Made by a program: the position numbers and the translations under genes. The notes below the pieces were generated by a model. It did not search any database, had not been told where the DNA came from, and saw only the letters and a program-made list of their open reading frames with translations. A DNA stretch of 22,159 nucleotides, taken from assembly GCA_964631745.1 (NCBI GenBank), contig CAZVWV010000055.1, forward strand, positions 1 through 22,159, in the 5' to 3' direction. This DNA comes from CAZVWV01 sp964631745. Its GTDB lineage: Bacteria > Bdellovibrionota_C > UBA2361 > JBGSMV01. The first letter of the stretch is position 1; each line of letters starts with the position of its first letter. Of the stretch, positions 12,733 to 21,191 are shown piece by piece.

Positions 12733-15483
12733 ATGAATTTAGCCGTTGCCGAAAACATATCTCCTATGCTTACTCAGTACTTAGAATACAAAGCTAAGTA
12801 CCCGGACGCCCTTTTGCTCTTCCAAGTTGGGGATTTTTACGAGCTGTTTTTTGACGATGCCGTCACCGTATCCCGTAGCTTAAACCTAACCTTAACTAGC
12901 CGTGACAAGAACTCCCCGGATCCAGTTCCAATGGCCGGGGTGCCCATAGCTTCGGTTGAAACGTATGTGACTCGGCTGATAGCGCTCGGTTTTTCCGTGG
13001 CCATCGTTAGCCAGAGTTCGAAACCGATTAAGGGCCGCGCCGCAGTTGAAAGAAAGTTAGAACGCATTGTGACGCCGGGGGTGCAAGTGCTTTGCGCCGA
13101 AGGCGATGCGCGGCAACGACTGCTGGCAACGGTCGTATTTGATCCGCAAGGCAGCTCCCAGAGTGAAGTTGGCGTTGCTTACTGCGATGTCAATAACGGC
13201 GAGGTTTGGACCAGAGAGGGGCTGAATCAGGTGTCGCTGACCGCCGAACTTGCCAAGATCTCTCCCGCAGAAGTTATACTTCCAAAGAGCATAAACGGAA
13301 GCACGATCGACCGGCGCCTGGCCTTAGTGCGTGAACTTGAGCGCGCGCTTGGAAACCAAACTATCAAATTCAGGGGCGAGAGTTATTTACAAACCGATAC
13401 CGGCGCCAGAAAATCCTCTGAAATCGAGGGTTTCTTGGCACTAAGCCCTTTGCTGCGAAAGACCGCGCGTTTGCTTATCAATTATGTGGACGAAGTCACC
13501 GTTGGTCGCACGCTTGGCATTCGTAAGATCTCACCACAGGCACGTCAACAAAGTCTCGGTATCGACGCCGTCACCAGAAGAACCTTGGAGCTTACAGAGA
13601 ATAGTCGCGACGGCTCCGCGCGCGGCACGTTATTCTCATATCTAGATTGCACTAGATCGGTTGGCGGAGCGCGTTTGCTTAGATCATGGCTCCTGAATCC
13701 TTTAGTGAATAAGAGCGAAATTGAAGCTCGCCAGGACTTGGTGAAGATCTTTCTCGAGGCGGTAAATTTACGCGGGCGCTTGGCTGAAGCACTTAAATCA
13801 GTTTGTGATATCGAGCGGGTAGTCACGCGACTAGAGCTAGGAGTTGTTTCGCCCAGGGAACTAGCCGCGCTGAGGGAATCATTGGATAGCGCTCAATTGA
13901 TAGCCCAGCAGCTATCAGGCGAGGTGAACGCTCAAATTGGCGAGCGGCTGAGTGCTTTGATTGCATCTCTGACCACCATAAAAGCGGCGCGCGAAAATCT
14001 GAATATTCTTGCACAATCACCGCCATTTACCCTTACAGAGGGCGGTATTATTGCAGAGGGCATTAATGCTGAGCTTGATCGGCTAAGGGTGATTAAGCGT
14101 GATGGCCGTGGATTTTTAAATCAACTTGAGAGCAGCGAGCGCATCAAAAGCGGGATTAATTCTTTAAAGATCAAATATAACGGAGTGCTGGGATATTTCT
14201 TCGAAGTAACTCAGTCAAACTTATCCAAAATCCCAAGCTACTTTATCAGACGACAGAGCACCGCTAACTGCGAACGCTTCACCACCGACGAGCTGCGGAA
14301 CCGAGAGGCGGAGCTGTTAAACGCAGAGTCGCGCCAGATCGAGCTTGAACGCCAGCTCTTCGCGGACTTCAGAGATGCATACAAACTTCATGCTCCAACT
14401 CTGCGTGACGCCGCGCAGGCGCTTGCAAAATTAGATGCCGTGCTATCGCTGGCGCATGTGGCCGAGCGTGATGGCCTCGTGTGCCCGAGCATCTTGGAAA
14501 GCTGCGCATTAGTCATAAATGAGGGCAAGCACCCGGTTGTATCGGTGGTGAAAGGGGCAGAGTTTATACCGAATTCGTTAGATCTGACTGCGAAGCACTT
14601 CGCCATCGTGAGCGGGCCGAATATGGGCGGAAAATCAACTTATTTGCGCCAAACCGGACTAATAGTAATCATGGCGCAGATGGGTTCTTTCGTTCCTGCT
14701 AAGAGCGCTGAGATTGGCATAGTGGATCAGATCTTTTCTCGAATGGGCGCATCGGACGACCTCTCAGAAGGCGAGAGCACTTTTATGGTGGAGATGCGTG
14801 AAGTTTCCAATATTGTGGCGCATGCAACCGAGAGATCGTTAGTGTTGGTTGATGAGGTCGGACGCGGGACGGCCACGGCCGATGGACTGGCGATAGCCCA
14901 AGCGATTCTTGAATGGCTCGTTTCTAAAACGCACAGTAGATCCCTTTTTGCTACACATTTTCATGAGCTAACTGAGTTAGAGGGCCAGAGTGATAGGGGG
15001 AGTGATGGGCAGAGGGATAGGCACAGTGATGGCCAATGTGAAAACCAGTGCGGCGATATTCAAAATCTCTCCGTGGGCGCTATTGAGCGAGCGGGTGAGG
15101 TGACTTTTACTCACCAGATTAAAGCCGGGCCTGCCAATAAATCTTACGGATTGGAAGTAGCGAAGCTGGCCGGGCTTCCGCCTGGCCTGCTTGTTAGGGC
15201 GAAACAGTTACTAAACGGGATGAAACACGTCGGAAACACTTCGGGCGCCTCACGACAGCTCAGTATATTTAGCACGGCTGTTATGGAACCAGTAACTTGC
15301 GAGCCTAGCGATTATAAGAGCTTAAAGAGCTTGGAATCCTCTCTCAGAGAAGTTAATATCAACGAGCTTTCCCCTATTCAGGCGCTTAACTATTTATATG
15401 AGCTTAAAAAGCAGATCGATATTAAAGAGAGCGGTCATAACCCTTCTGCTGCCTCTTCTGCTGTTCACTCGGCTAAGAGCTGA
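12733..15483 (+). CDS. mutS: DNA mismatch repair protein MutS
   Basis: This 916-residue protein recognises mismatches as a dimer and starts mismatch repair with MutL. The mismatch-wedge motif GDFYELF has Phe35 and Glu37. Connector, lever and clamp regions follow. The ATPase has Walker A SGPNMGGKST (627-636), Walker B LVDEVGRGT with Asp707-Glu708, and the HFHEL region (742-746). Two oddities are seen. A 12-bp tandem repeat inserts about 24 Asp/Gly/Ser/Arg-rich residues (750-773) just after HFHEL, where other MutS proteins have a short loop. And the last ~18 residues lie beyond the usual end (LYELKKQ) and overlap the next gene in another frame. The start at 12733 has no Shine-Dalgarno; Met12 is an alternative. 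It is the first gene of a plus-strand run to 20197. Confidence 0.96.
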   Translation: MNLAVAENISPMLTQYLEYKAKYPDALLLFQVGDFYELFFDDAVTVSRSLNLTLTSRDKNSPDPVPMAGVPIASVETYVTRLIALGFSVAIVSQSSKPIKGRAAVERKLERIVTPGVQVLCAEGDARQRLLATVVFDPQGSSQSEVGVAYCDVNNGEVWTREGLNQVSLTAELAKISPAEVILPKSINGSTIDRRLALVRELERALGNQTIKFRGESYLQTDTGARKSSEIEGFLALSPLLRKTARLLINYVDEVTVGRTLGIRKISPQARQQSLGIDAVTRRTLELTENSRDGSARGTLFSYLDCTRSVGGARLLRSWLLNPLVNKSEIEARQDLVKIFLEAVNLRGRLAEALKSVCDIERVVTRLELGVVSPRELAALRESLDSAQLIAQQLSGEVNAQIGERLSALIASLTTIKAARENLNILAQSPPFTLTEGGIIAEGINAELDRLRVIKRDGRGFLNQLESSERIKSGINSLKIKYNGVLGYFFEVTQSNLSKIPSYFIRRQSTANCERFTTDELRNREAELLNAESRQIELERQLFADFRDAYKLHAPTLRDAAQALAKLDAVLSLAHVAERDGLVCPSILESCALVINEGKHPVVSVVKGAEFIPNSLDLTAKHFAIVSGPNMGGKSTYLRQTGLIVIMAQMGSFVPAKSAEIGIVDQIFSRMGASDDLSEGESTFMVEMREVSNIVAHATERSLVLVDEVGRGTATADGLAIAQAILEWLVSKTHSRSLFATHFHELTELEGQSDRGSDGQRDRHSDGQCENQCGDIQNLSVGAIERAGEVTFTHQIKAGPANKSYGLEVAKLAGLPPGLLVRAKQLLNGMKHVGNTSGASRQLSIFSTAVMEPVTCEPSDYKSLKSLESSLREVNINELSPIQALNYLYELKKQIDIKESGHNPSAASSAVHSAKS
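14980..15051 (+). repeat. 12-bp in-frame minisatellite within mutS
   Basis: Six degenerate 12-bp units begin at 14980, 14992, 15004, 15016, 15028 and 15040, with a consensus close to GATRGGCAGAGT. The middle four share the GAT start at exact 12-nt spacing. Each encodes four residues, such as DRGS, DGQR or DRHS, in the mutS frame. Changes in unit number would keep the reading frame. Confidence 0.8.
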
Positions 15484-16660
15484 AGTCCCCGCGCAAAGTT
15501 TAGGAGAATTCACAAAACTTAAGCAGAATTATCTAAAACTTAGGAATACCGATCCTTCTGTATCGAAGTTAAAGGATTGGGAAGGACTGGTCCAAAAATT
15601 TCTTGACTACGTGAGGCTGCATCCAAAGTCGACAGAAGCCCCATCCGGAATTCTTAATGCCGCAATACTATTGGAGACCATATTTAAGAATCTGGGCGGT
15701 CAAGATCGCCTTGATCGCGCCATCGAGCTGTTAGCCAGTATCCCGCGGGATTATCCCGGAGATCGGCTGGCAGACGACGCGCTAGTTAGGCTAGGGGATT
15801 TACAGCTTGAGGAACAGCAAAGTCGGCGGCTGGCTCGCAAAAGTTATGAAGAGGTCATGAAGGCTTACCAGAATAGCGATATGTTTGAAGCCGCGCGCTT
15901 GCGGCTTTTGCAGCTGGAAAGTGGTGTAACCGAAAGCTCCGAACCGCCCACCCCGGCTAGTAAGGGCGATGCTTCTGGAAAAATCTTAGTTGTAATAGAT
16001 CCCGGCCACGGTGGCGAAGATTTTGGCGCGGCAGGGTACGGAGGATTGCTTGAGAAAGATGTGGTCTTGAATGTGGCGCTGGAGCTTGAAAAGCTTTTGC
16101 AAGAGAAATTAAACGCAGTAGTTAGAATGACTCGCCGCAAAGACGTGTTTGTTCCTTTGGCGGATAGAACCGCGCTGGCGAACGATTTTGACGCGGATAT
16201 ATTTATCAGTTTACACGCCAACGCTAGCCCCGGTGGAAAGCTTTCTGGGGTCGAAACTTACTATTTAGATAACAGCGGGGATAAGGCCAGTGAGCGTCTG
16301 GCGGAGATGGAAAATAAGGTGGTGCACTTGGAGGGGCCGGAAGGGGATCTAAAGTATATGCTGAGCGACTTAATTCAGAGCGCCAAACTGGAGGACTCCA
16401 TGCGCCTCGCCAAAAACGTGCAAGATTCGATCATGAAAGATCTTAGAATCGACTGGAATGTCGGAAAGAGCTTTGGAGTTAAGAAGGGACCGTTTTACGT
16501 GCTGGTGGGCGCGCACATGCCATGTATACTAGTAGAGATGGGCTTTGTAGATAACCGTATTGATGGAAGCAATCTGGCCGATAAGAGATTTAGGAGCGAA
16601 TTATCTAAAGCGCTGTTTTTGGGGATTAAGAATTTTATAACTCCAAAAGGTAAACGCTGA
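15398..16660 (+). CDS. N-acetylmuramoyl-L-alanine amidase (Amidase_3) with helical N-terminal domain
   Basis: This 420-residue exported zinc amidase cleaves the amide bond between MurNAc and the stem peptide, as AmiA/B/C do in daughter-cell separation. It has a Sec signal peptide of about 28 residues (basic start, LLLPLLLF core, LRA before the cut). A TPR/YbgF-like helical region follows (about 60-175, with YPGDRLADDALVRLG), then a short Pro/Ser linker. The C-terminal Amidase_3 domain has zinc ligands His204 (DPGHGG), Glu219 and His273 (SLHANA), with catalytic Glu380 (VEMGFVDN). The ATG at 15398 lies inside the mutS end; no later Met precedes the signal peptide, so the 86-nt overlap is needed. 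No clear ribosome-binding site; coupling to mutS is likely. The helical region may serve in protein contacts, replacing the AMIN domain. Confidence 0.92.
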   Translation: MSLKSRSILKRAVITLLLPLLLFTRLRAEVPAQSLGEFTKLKQNYLKLRNTDPSVSKLKDWEGLVQKFLDYVRLHPKSTEAPSGILNAAILLETIFKNLGGQDRLDRAIELLASIPRDYPGDRLADDALVRLGDLQLEEQQSRRLARKSYEEVMKAYQNSDMFEAARLRLLQLESGVTESSEPPTPASKGDASGKILVVIDPGHGGEDFGAAGYGGLLEKDVVLNVALELEKLLQEKLNAVVRMTRRKDVFVPLADRTALANDFDADIFISLHANASPGGKLSGVETYYLDNSGDKASERLAEMENKVVHLEGPEGDLKYMLSDLIQSAKLEDSMRLAKNVQDSIMKDLRIDWNVGKSFGVKKGPFYVLVGAHMPCILVEMGFVDNRIDGSNLADKRFRSELSKALFLGIKNFITPKGKR

Positions 16661-16685
16661 AACCTATCGTAATTGTGAATTTAGA

Positions 16686-17780
16686 ATGTTAACGGAAGAA
16701 CAGATCAAATTGCTTAACGCTGTCAGTGTCGAAGCTGCCTCCCAAGGCCTGAGTCTATATCTGGTTGGTGGAATCGTGCGCGATATCTTTTTGGGCCACA
16801 GCCTGCACGACAAAGATATCGATATCATCGTGGACGGGTCAGCGATTCCATTTGCAAAGGTTCTTGGTAGAAAACTTGGGGCAAAGGTTACCGAATATAC
16901 GGACTTTTTGACCGCCAAACTTTCCGACTTGCACGACTTTAGGCCTGAAATCGAAGTTGATCTCGCCAGTGTTAGAATAGAAACTTATGACTATCCGGGA
17001 GCGCTCCCCAGAGTCACACAAGCCATGTCGATCATGGAGGACTTAAAACGCCGAGACTTCAGCGTAAACGCCATGGCCTTGCCGTTAAATGTAATTATTG
17101 AATGGGCAAAATCGCACGATCCAAAACCATCGCAGCTAGAGGCTCCTTTGATTGATCTGTTTTCCGGCCTAAACGACCTACGCTTGGGCAAAGTAAGGGT
17201 CCTTCATCCTCAAAGTTTTATAGACGATCCTACCCGCATTTTTAGAGCGGCGCGATATGTGGCGCGTTTACCGGGATCGTTGGAAGACGACACGCAAAAA
17301 TTAATGCAAGAGGCAATTCGTCTCGGAGCTTTAGATACAGTCTCGGCTTATCGAAAACTAAACGAGCTGAGAAAAATAATCGAGGAAGATGACGGCTTTA
17401 AATCGCTGCAAATTTTGGGCAGCATGGGCGTATTCCAAAAGTTTGAGATCTTTAATTTGGAGAATCAGGATAACTTTACGCGCGGCGCGGAACGGTTATG
17501 CGCCCTGCGGCTCAAAGACGATGACTTGCGCTATGAGGCGCTGTTAGGGGTGTGCTTCGCCACATTTAATCCGGAGCGCGGCAGGGAGCGCATGAAAAAT
17601 TTCGGTCTATCTAAGAAGAAGATCTCGCGGATTTCGAGCGAAGTCGAAGTGGCGCGCGCTTCGGCCCACCAAAGTAGCGACGATCTCTCTGACCTAGCGC
17701 TGGTTCTGATGTACGCAATCAGAGATACAGACGATCTGATAAAAGAATTGCGCCGCAAGATCTCTTCGCGACACCTTTAA
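16686..17780 (+). CDS. cca: CCA tRNA nucleotidyltransferase / poly(A) polymerase family (class II)
   Basis: This 364-residue cytoplasmic nucleotidyltransferase adds or repairs the 3' CCA end of tRNAs, or is a close poly(A)-polymerase relative. Motifs present are the LVGGIVRD loop (26-33), metal-binding Asp44-x-Asp46 (DKDIDIIV), a third acid Asp92 (EVDLASVR), RRDFSVNAMA (122-131) and DDPTRIFRAARYVAR from residue 180, the nucleobase-recognition helices. An insertion of about 15 residues after NAMA is visible. The C-terminal tail is short and has no HD phosphohydrolase domain. CCA-adding, A-adding and poly(A) activities cannot be separated by eye. It starts 25 nt after the amidase without a strong ribosome-binding site and lies in the mutS-SPOR run. 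Confidence 0.88.
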   Translation: MLTEEQIKLLNAVSVEAASQGLSLYLVGGIVRDIFLGHSLHDKDIDIIVDGSAIPFAKVLGRKLGAKVTEYTDFLTAKLSDLHDFRPEIEVDLASVRIETYDYPGALPRVTQAMSIMEDLKRRDFSVNAMALPLNVIIEWAKSHDPKPSQLEAPLIDLFSGLNDLRLGKVRVLHPQSFIDDPTRIFRAARYVARLPGSLEDDTQKLMQEAIRLGALDTVSAYRKLNELRKIIEEDDGFKSLQILGSMGVFQKFEIFNLENQDNFTRGAERLCALRLKDDDLRYEALLGVCFATFNPERGRERMKNFGLSKKKISRISSEVEVARASAHQSSDDLSDLALVLMYAIRDTDDLIKELRRKISSRHL

Positions 17781-17797
17781 CCTGTCACGGTTGACCT

Positions 17798-18997
17798 ATG
17801 CTTTCTTACGAGCCTCTGAAAAAATTAATTATGGAACAGGCCTTAAAACTTTGGCCTACCTTCGTTGACGAGATTCAGGCGCTGCCATTTGAGCTTGTGC
17901 CATTAATAAGACATGAACTTGGGGACTATGGCAGTGAATTTCCGCTTCAGCTAGGGCGCCTAGTGTCAGAGAGACCGGAGGCGCTCGCGACCAAGCTGAT
18001 TGAATCGTTGCCGGAGATGCTAGGCGGCATGTTTATTCAGGATCGAGGGTATCTAAATATCCGCCTCGTCGGCCCTGTGCTGGATCATCTTGTTTACCAG
18101 GATAAATATGAAGCGGAGTCTCTTTCATATAGTTTGGGCGTGCAGCCCTGTTCTAAAATCTTGCTCGGGATACCGTACCTACGCCTGACTTGCGCGGCGT
18201 TGCTGCAAGCAAGATTACTTTCTAAACTTGGGGCGCAGCCCACTCTTTATCTGCAGGAAGTCAAAATTGAAAACCCGTTTTCCGACCAGGGCCGGAAGTT
18301 GGCGTTAGATCTTGCCTTGGAAGCAAAGGCCTCCGATGCCCAGCACTCTTTTATCTCGGCCTTTGAAAATTTTATAAAATGTCAGACGGGGGAAGCGCGA
18401 AGTTGTTATTGGCTATATCCCCCCGGCTTACCTTCAGGCGAATTCGCAAAGCTCTGTGAACATCAGCCCCAAAATGTTATCCTCAGAGGTGTTCAGCGTG
18501 ATTGGTTACTTGGATTTGAGGATTACAGCGTTCCAAAGGTTCAGGCTGCGCTTGCACCACCGCATTTTGATGCTAGCGTCTTATATTTCGCGGGTCAGCA
18601 CAGGGCCGCCGAGCTGGATCTAGCCGTTCCGACGCTCAAAGAAAAAGCTAATCTTTTCTGGTACTTAGCTGTAAGTCTGGGGCGTTTAAAGAATTTTGAG
18701 AGGGTGCCGGTTTCGGAGCTTTTTTCAATTAGGAATATGGCCCTGACGCCGGAATGGCGTCGTATCTGGGTACGATCTATCCAGCTGCATGACTTTAACA
18801 TAAGGGCGGCTTTGAAAGCCGAGATCTCAGATCTCATCGCTTGCCTTTACCAGCTCTTAGACAGCGTGAATCAAGTCATGAATTCCCCGCAATTTCGGCA
18901 GAGATTAGAGCGAGGTTGTATTAATGATTTTGAGTCACAATTATTGGCTGGTGCTTACGCGGTGCTATCAGATACCATGTGCTCAGAATTTATGTGA
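17798..18997 (+). CDS. Degenerate arginyl-tRNA synthetase-like protein (no HIGH, no KMSKS)
   Basis: This 399-residue soluble protein is shorter than active ArgRS (about 550-580). The first 95 residues resemble the ArgRS N-terminal tRNA D-loop-binding domain: LGDYGSEFPLQLGRLVSERPE (41-61) and, after a gap, GYLNIRL (84-90), which line up with the FGDYQ...MAVAKKLG and GPGFINIFL blocks of E. coli ArgRS. Next, SKILLGIPYLRL...AALLQARLLSKLGAQ (119-147) matches the start of the catalytic fold, but the HIGH-containing loop is absent. VLYFAGQHRAAELD (261-274) resembles the later Rossmann strand. No KMSKS equivalent is seen, and the anticodon-binding DALR domain is at best diverged. It should not charge tRNA but could bind it. 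It sits 17 nt after the CCA gene and 12 nt before the SPOR gene. The frame is intact, so it is under selection. Confidence 0.7.
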   Translation: MLSYEPLKKLIMEQALKLWPTFVDEIQALPFELVPLIRHELGDYGSEFPLQLGRLVSERPEALATKLIESLPEMLGGMFIQDRGYLNIRLVGPVLDHLVYQDKYEAESLSYSLGVQPCSKILLGIPYLRLTCAALLQARLLSKLGAQPTLYLQEVKIENPFSDQGRKLALDLALEAKASDAQHSFISAFENFIKCQTGEARSCYWLYPPGLPSGEFAKLCEHQPQNVILRGVQRDWLLGFEDYSVPKVQAALAPPHFDASVLYFAGQHRAAELDLAVPTLKEKANLFWYLAVSLGRLKNFERVPVSELFSIRNMALTPEWRRIWVRSIQLHDFNIRAALKAEISDLIACLYQLLDSVNQVMNSPQFRQRLERGCINDFESQLLAGAYAVLSDTMCSEFM

Positions 18998-19009
18998 ACA
19001 GGAATAACG

Positions 19010-20197
19010 ATGGTTCCGGGTCAGAGAACTTATCCAACAGTAAAACCTTTAGCGACTATGAATAATAAAACACTAAAAAGCTGGGAGATGCGTTTTGGAA
19101 TAGTTCAGAGCGTATTTTTGATCGGTCTAATACTCGGCTCGATCGCCTGTTCCTTTCTATTTGGGTATTACTCAGGACAACGCACAGGATATGAAAACGC
19201 CATGGCCAGCAATGAGGCCACTATCGCGCGTGTTCCCATACATGTGTCCAAACCAGGGCTCGAATCTGACTCAGGAGAGCTCTACGCTCAGCTGAAAGAG
19301 CGTTCCGGTGCCGGGCTGGCCAAAATTCCAATCACAGCGCACAGCGAAAAATCCGGAGCTACCAAAGATGCGGACATCCCTGAGTTAGGTAGCGTCAAGA
19401 CTTTGGAGGAATCTCCCTTGGTTGGTAGCGATCAGGAAGATCTGGTCGGAAAGGGGCTAGAGCGCGCAAATGGCGAGGAGATGGGCGCGCATAATGATAG
19501 TGCCAGCGACAGCGCGGGGGACAATAATTCGGTTAACAATGCTATTGATTCGTTGTTAGCAGCGCCTCAAGCTGATAGTGCCGGAAAAGGCGCAGGGAAA
19601 AATAACGATCATAACGACACTATGGCGCTCGCCATCGGAGCCAAGTCTAAATCCGGTGCCGCAGCAGGGGAGACTCTTGGCAAACTTGCCGCAGCCCATA
19701 CCGATCAGCAGGCCGGAAAGATCGTACAGGTCGATCCAGATCAAGCTAAGGAACTAGTTGAGTCAAGCAAGGCCATAACAAGTCTAGAGGAGGCCCATAA
19801 TAAGAATAAAGCGTCGCAGGCTTCATTAGGGAAAGAGCAAGATGGAAAGAAGATTATTAAATCTGTAGAGGATGTGCATCCTGCCGTGGAAAAAACAACT
19901 ACAAGCGCAGCTTTAAGTGCAAGCGCCGCCAAGCCCAGCAACTCCCCCAAGATCTTAAGTGGCTGGTTCGCGCAAGTAGCCGCTCCAAAGCGACGCAGTG
20001 ACGCCGACGAGCTTTCATCCAAGCTAAAAGGTTCCGGATTCAAAGTCTCCATCGAAACCGCCAGCGTACGTGGCGAGGATTATTTCAGAGTACTAGTCGG
20101 CCCCGAAGAGAACAGAGATCAAGCCACACGACTAGTCAGCCAGCTAAAACGGGAGCGCTATCTGCAAGGCGAGCCGTTTGTAAGAATGGTGAAGTAG
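19010..20197 (+). CDS. Membrane-anchored SPOR-domain protein
   Basis: This 395-residue bitopic inner-membrane protein has a short cytoplasmic start, one transmembrane helix (about 31-53) and a long periplasmic linker. The linker (55-315) is low-complexity and rich in Ala, Ser, Gly, Asp and Lys. A C-terminal SPOR domain follows (317-395: GWFAQVAAPKRRSDADELSSKL, then EDYFRVLVGPEENRDQA). SPOR domains bind peptidoglycan stripped of stem peptides, the product of amidases such as the one encoded upstream, and recruit proteins to the division septum, as FtsN and DamX do. The ATG at 19010 has an AGGA ribosome-binding site and follows the ArgRS-like stop by 12 nt. It is the last gene of the plus-strand run. 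It may be a FtsN/DedD-type division protein. Confidence 0.9.
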   Translation: MVPGQRTYPTVKPLATMNNKTLKSWEMRFGIVQSVFLIGLILGSIACSFLFGYYSGQRTGYENAMASNEATIARVPIHVSKPGLESDSGELYAQLKERSGAGLAKIPITAHSEKSGATKDADIPELGSVKTLEESPLVGSDQEDLVGKGLERANGEEMGAHNDSASDSAGDNNSVNNAIDSLLAAPQADSAGKGAGKNNDHNDTMALAIGAKSKSGAAAGETLGKLAAAHTDQQAGKIVQVDPDQAKELVESSKAITSLEEAHNKNKASQASLGKEQDGKKIIKSVEDVHPAVEKTTTSAALSASAAKPSNSPKILSGWFAQVAAPKRRSDADELSSKLKGSGFKVSIETASVRGEDYFRVLVGPEENRDQATRLVSQLKRERYLQGEPFVRMVK

Positions 20198-20264
20198 CGC
20201 AGCAGCGAGGCAAGGGCCCCGCGCCACGCACCCAGCGCCGGTATAAGCGCCGCATTAAGAGTTG

Positions 20265-20309
20265 GAGTATTAGTACGAAGAGTATTAGCAGCAAGAATAT
20301 TAAGTAGCG
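20265..20309. repeat. Degenerate 15-bp tandem repeat, three units
   Basis: Units GAGTATTAGTACGAA (20265-20279), GAGTATTAGCAGCAA (20280-20294) and GAATATTAAGTAGCG (20295-20309) follow one another without gaps. The first two differ at three positions and the third is more diverged. They may be iterated protein-binding sites or slippage products. Confidence 0.55.
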
Positions 20310-20326
20310 CCGACGACCCCGTCGGC
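20308..20326. repeat. GC-rich hairpin downstream of the SPOR gene
   Basis: GCCGACG (20309-20315), loop ACCC and CGTCGGC (20320-20326) form a perfect 7-bp stem. With the preceding C the arm reads CGCCGAC, as in the hairpin after rpsA. Both sit just beyond the end of a gene, as REP-type elements and transcript-stabilising hairpins do. Confidence 0.45.
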
Positions 20327-20555
20327 CGGTGCCACGATGCGGCAAAAATCGTTTGGCCGACAGGCAGCAGGAAAGGGGAAGTTCGGAGCTACCTACATTG
20401 CGTATCCACAGAGGATTCTAGAATGGGGAAGGGGGTTTACCTCATCCCGCTCTGGGCCTTATACGAGAGGCGCTACAGAACCAACTTAAAGCCCCTCCAC
20501 CAAAACTGCCACTACGCCCCATAGACACTGCTGCCCGGTATGCAAGCTTGTGAAA

Positions 20556-20661
20556 TTGGTCCAAGTTAGCCAAGTCCCACGCGGTTCGATTCCAAAATAA
20601 CTATTAGGCACTATTGAGATCAACTTGGACCAAGAAGCGCACTGTAAAAGTAGGGTGCTCC
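20556..20661. repeat. Dispersed repeat, copy A, with internal inverted repeat
   Basis: Positions 20585-20661 match 22029-22106 at about 68 of 78 positions (nine substitutions, one gap) in the same orientation. Just in front, TTGGTCCAAGTT (20556-20567) is the exact complement of AACTTGGACCAA (20622-20633) inside the repeat, so this copy can fold into a 12-bp stem with a 54-nt loop. No coding frame is shared between the copies, so it is a non-coding element. Confidence 0.7.
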
Positions 20662-20690
20662 GGTTGGCACAATCCATCTAAAGGCCAACA

Positions 20691-21113
20691 ATGCGTCATA
20701 ACTTTTTCGTCATTCTTGGCTTCCTTATTGCTCCCGCAGTTCCTGCACTGCTTGCAACCTCGGGCGTATTTATCTGTGACTCGTATTGGGGCGGTGGGCA
20801 CTCTACAGATTTGCTTGGCGAGCGTGGTATTACCAGTTTCATTAGCTATTTTGTCCTTTCATTCGGATGGTGCTTCGCGATCGCGGTTGTATTAGGGGGC
20901 CCCGGATATTTACTTCTAAAATATTTCAGAAAATTAAATTATATTACGTGTGCCATAGGAGGGTCGTGCATTTCCGCCGCTTTTCCCTTGCTGGCTTGGA
21001 CCGATGGGGGCGGTGCCATCCTTCCGTACATCGGAATTGCGGCTTTTACCGGTTGTGCTGGTTTTTTGGCGGGGCTTGTGTTTTTTCGAATCGCTGGAGA
21101 ACAACGGCCTTGA
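20691..21113 (+). CDS. Small four-helix membrane protein, unknown function
   Basis: This 140-residue protein has about four hydrophobic segments: residues 5-27, 49-77, 85-101 and 109-133. A KYFRKLN basic loop lies between the second and third, consistent with an inner-membrane protein. One segment pair carries several Cys and Gly residues (TCAIGGSCISAAF, TGCAGFLAGLVFF). I do not recognise the family. AAGG lies about 7 nt before the ATG at 20691. The gene starts 29 nt after repeat copy A and ends 78 nt before the convergent second higBA operon. It may be an accessory gene carried between the repeats. Confidence 0.7.
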   Translation: MRHNFFVILGFLIAPAVPALLATSGVFICDSYWGGGHSTDLLGERGITSFISYFVLSFGWCFAIAVVLGGPGYLLLKYFRKLNYITCAIGGSCISAAFPLLAWTDGGGAILPYIGIAAFTGCAGFLAGLVFFRIAGEQRP

Positions 21114-21191
21114 TGGGAAGCGCGACCCGTAGTAGTTCGGATGGACTAGTTGGTCCCAGCGCGGGAGACTCGGCAACACATAGGGTCGCTC

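Larger units (their letters stand above)
20198..20690. other. Repeat-rich gap after the SPOR gene
   Basis: No supported gene lies here. The stretch holds a degenerate 15-bp tandem repeat, a GC hairpin, and the first copy of the ~78-bp dispersed repeat, each listed separately. The SPOR frame stays open for 109 codons after its TAG, but the translation has no recognisable domain. No T-tract terminator was found, although the GC hairpin may end the transcript. Confidence 0.55.

Noticed and set aside
20198..20524. Open frame of 109 codons directly after the SPOR gene's TAG stop, suggesting read-through or a lost extension
   Set aside because: The translation is low in recognisable structure, crosses a tandem repeat and a hairpin, and the SPOR domain already ends at its normal C-terminus. 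A chance open frame is the simpler view.
20575..20600. GGTTCGATTCC resembling a tRNA T-arm, hinting at a tRNA-based attachment site
   Set aside because: No surrounding acceptor, D or anticodon stems can be drawn.
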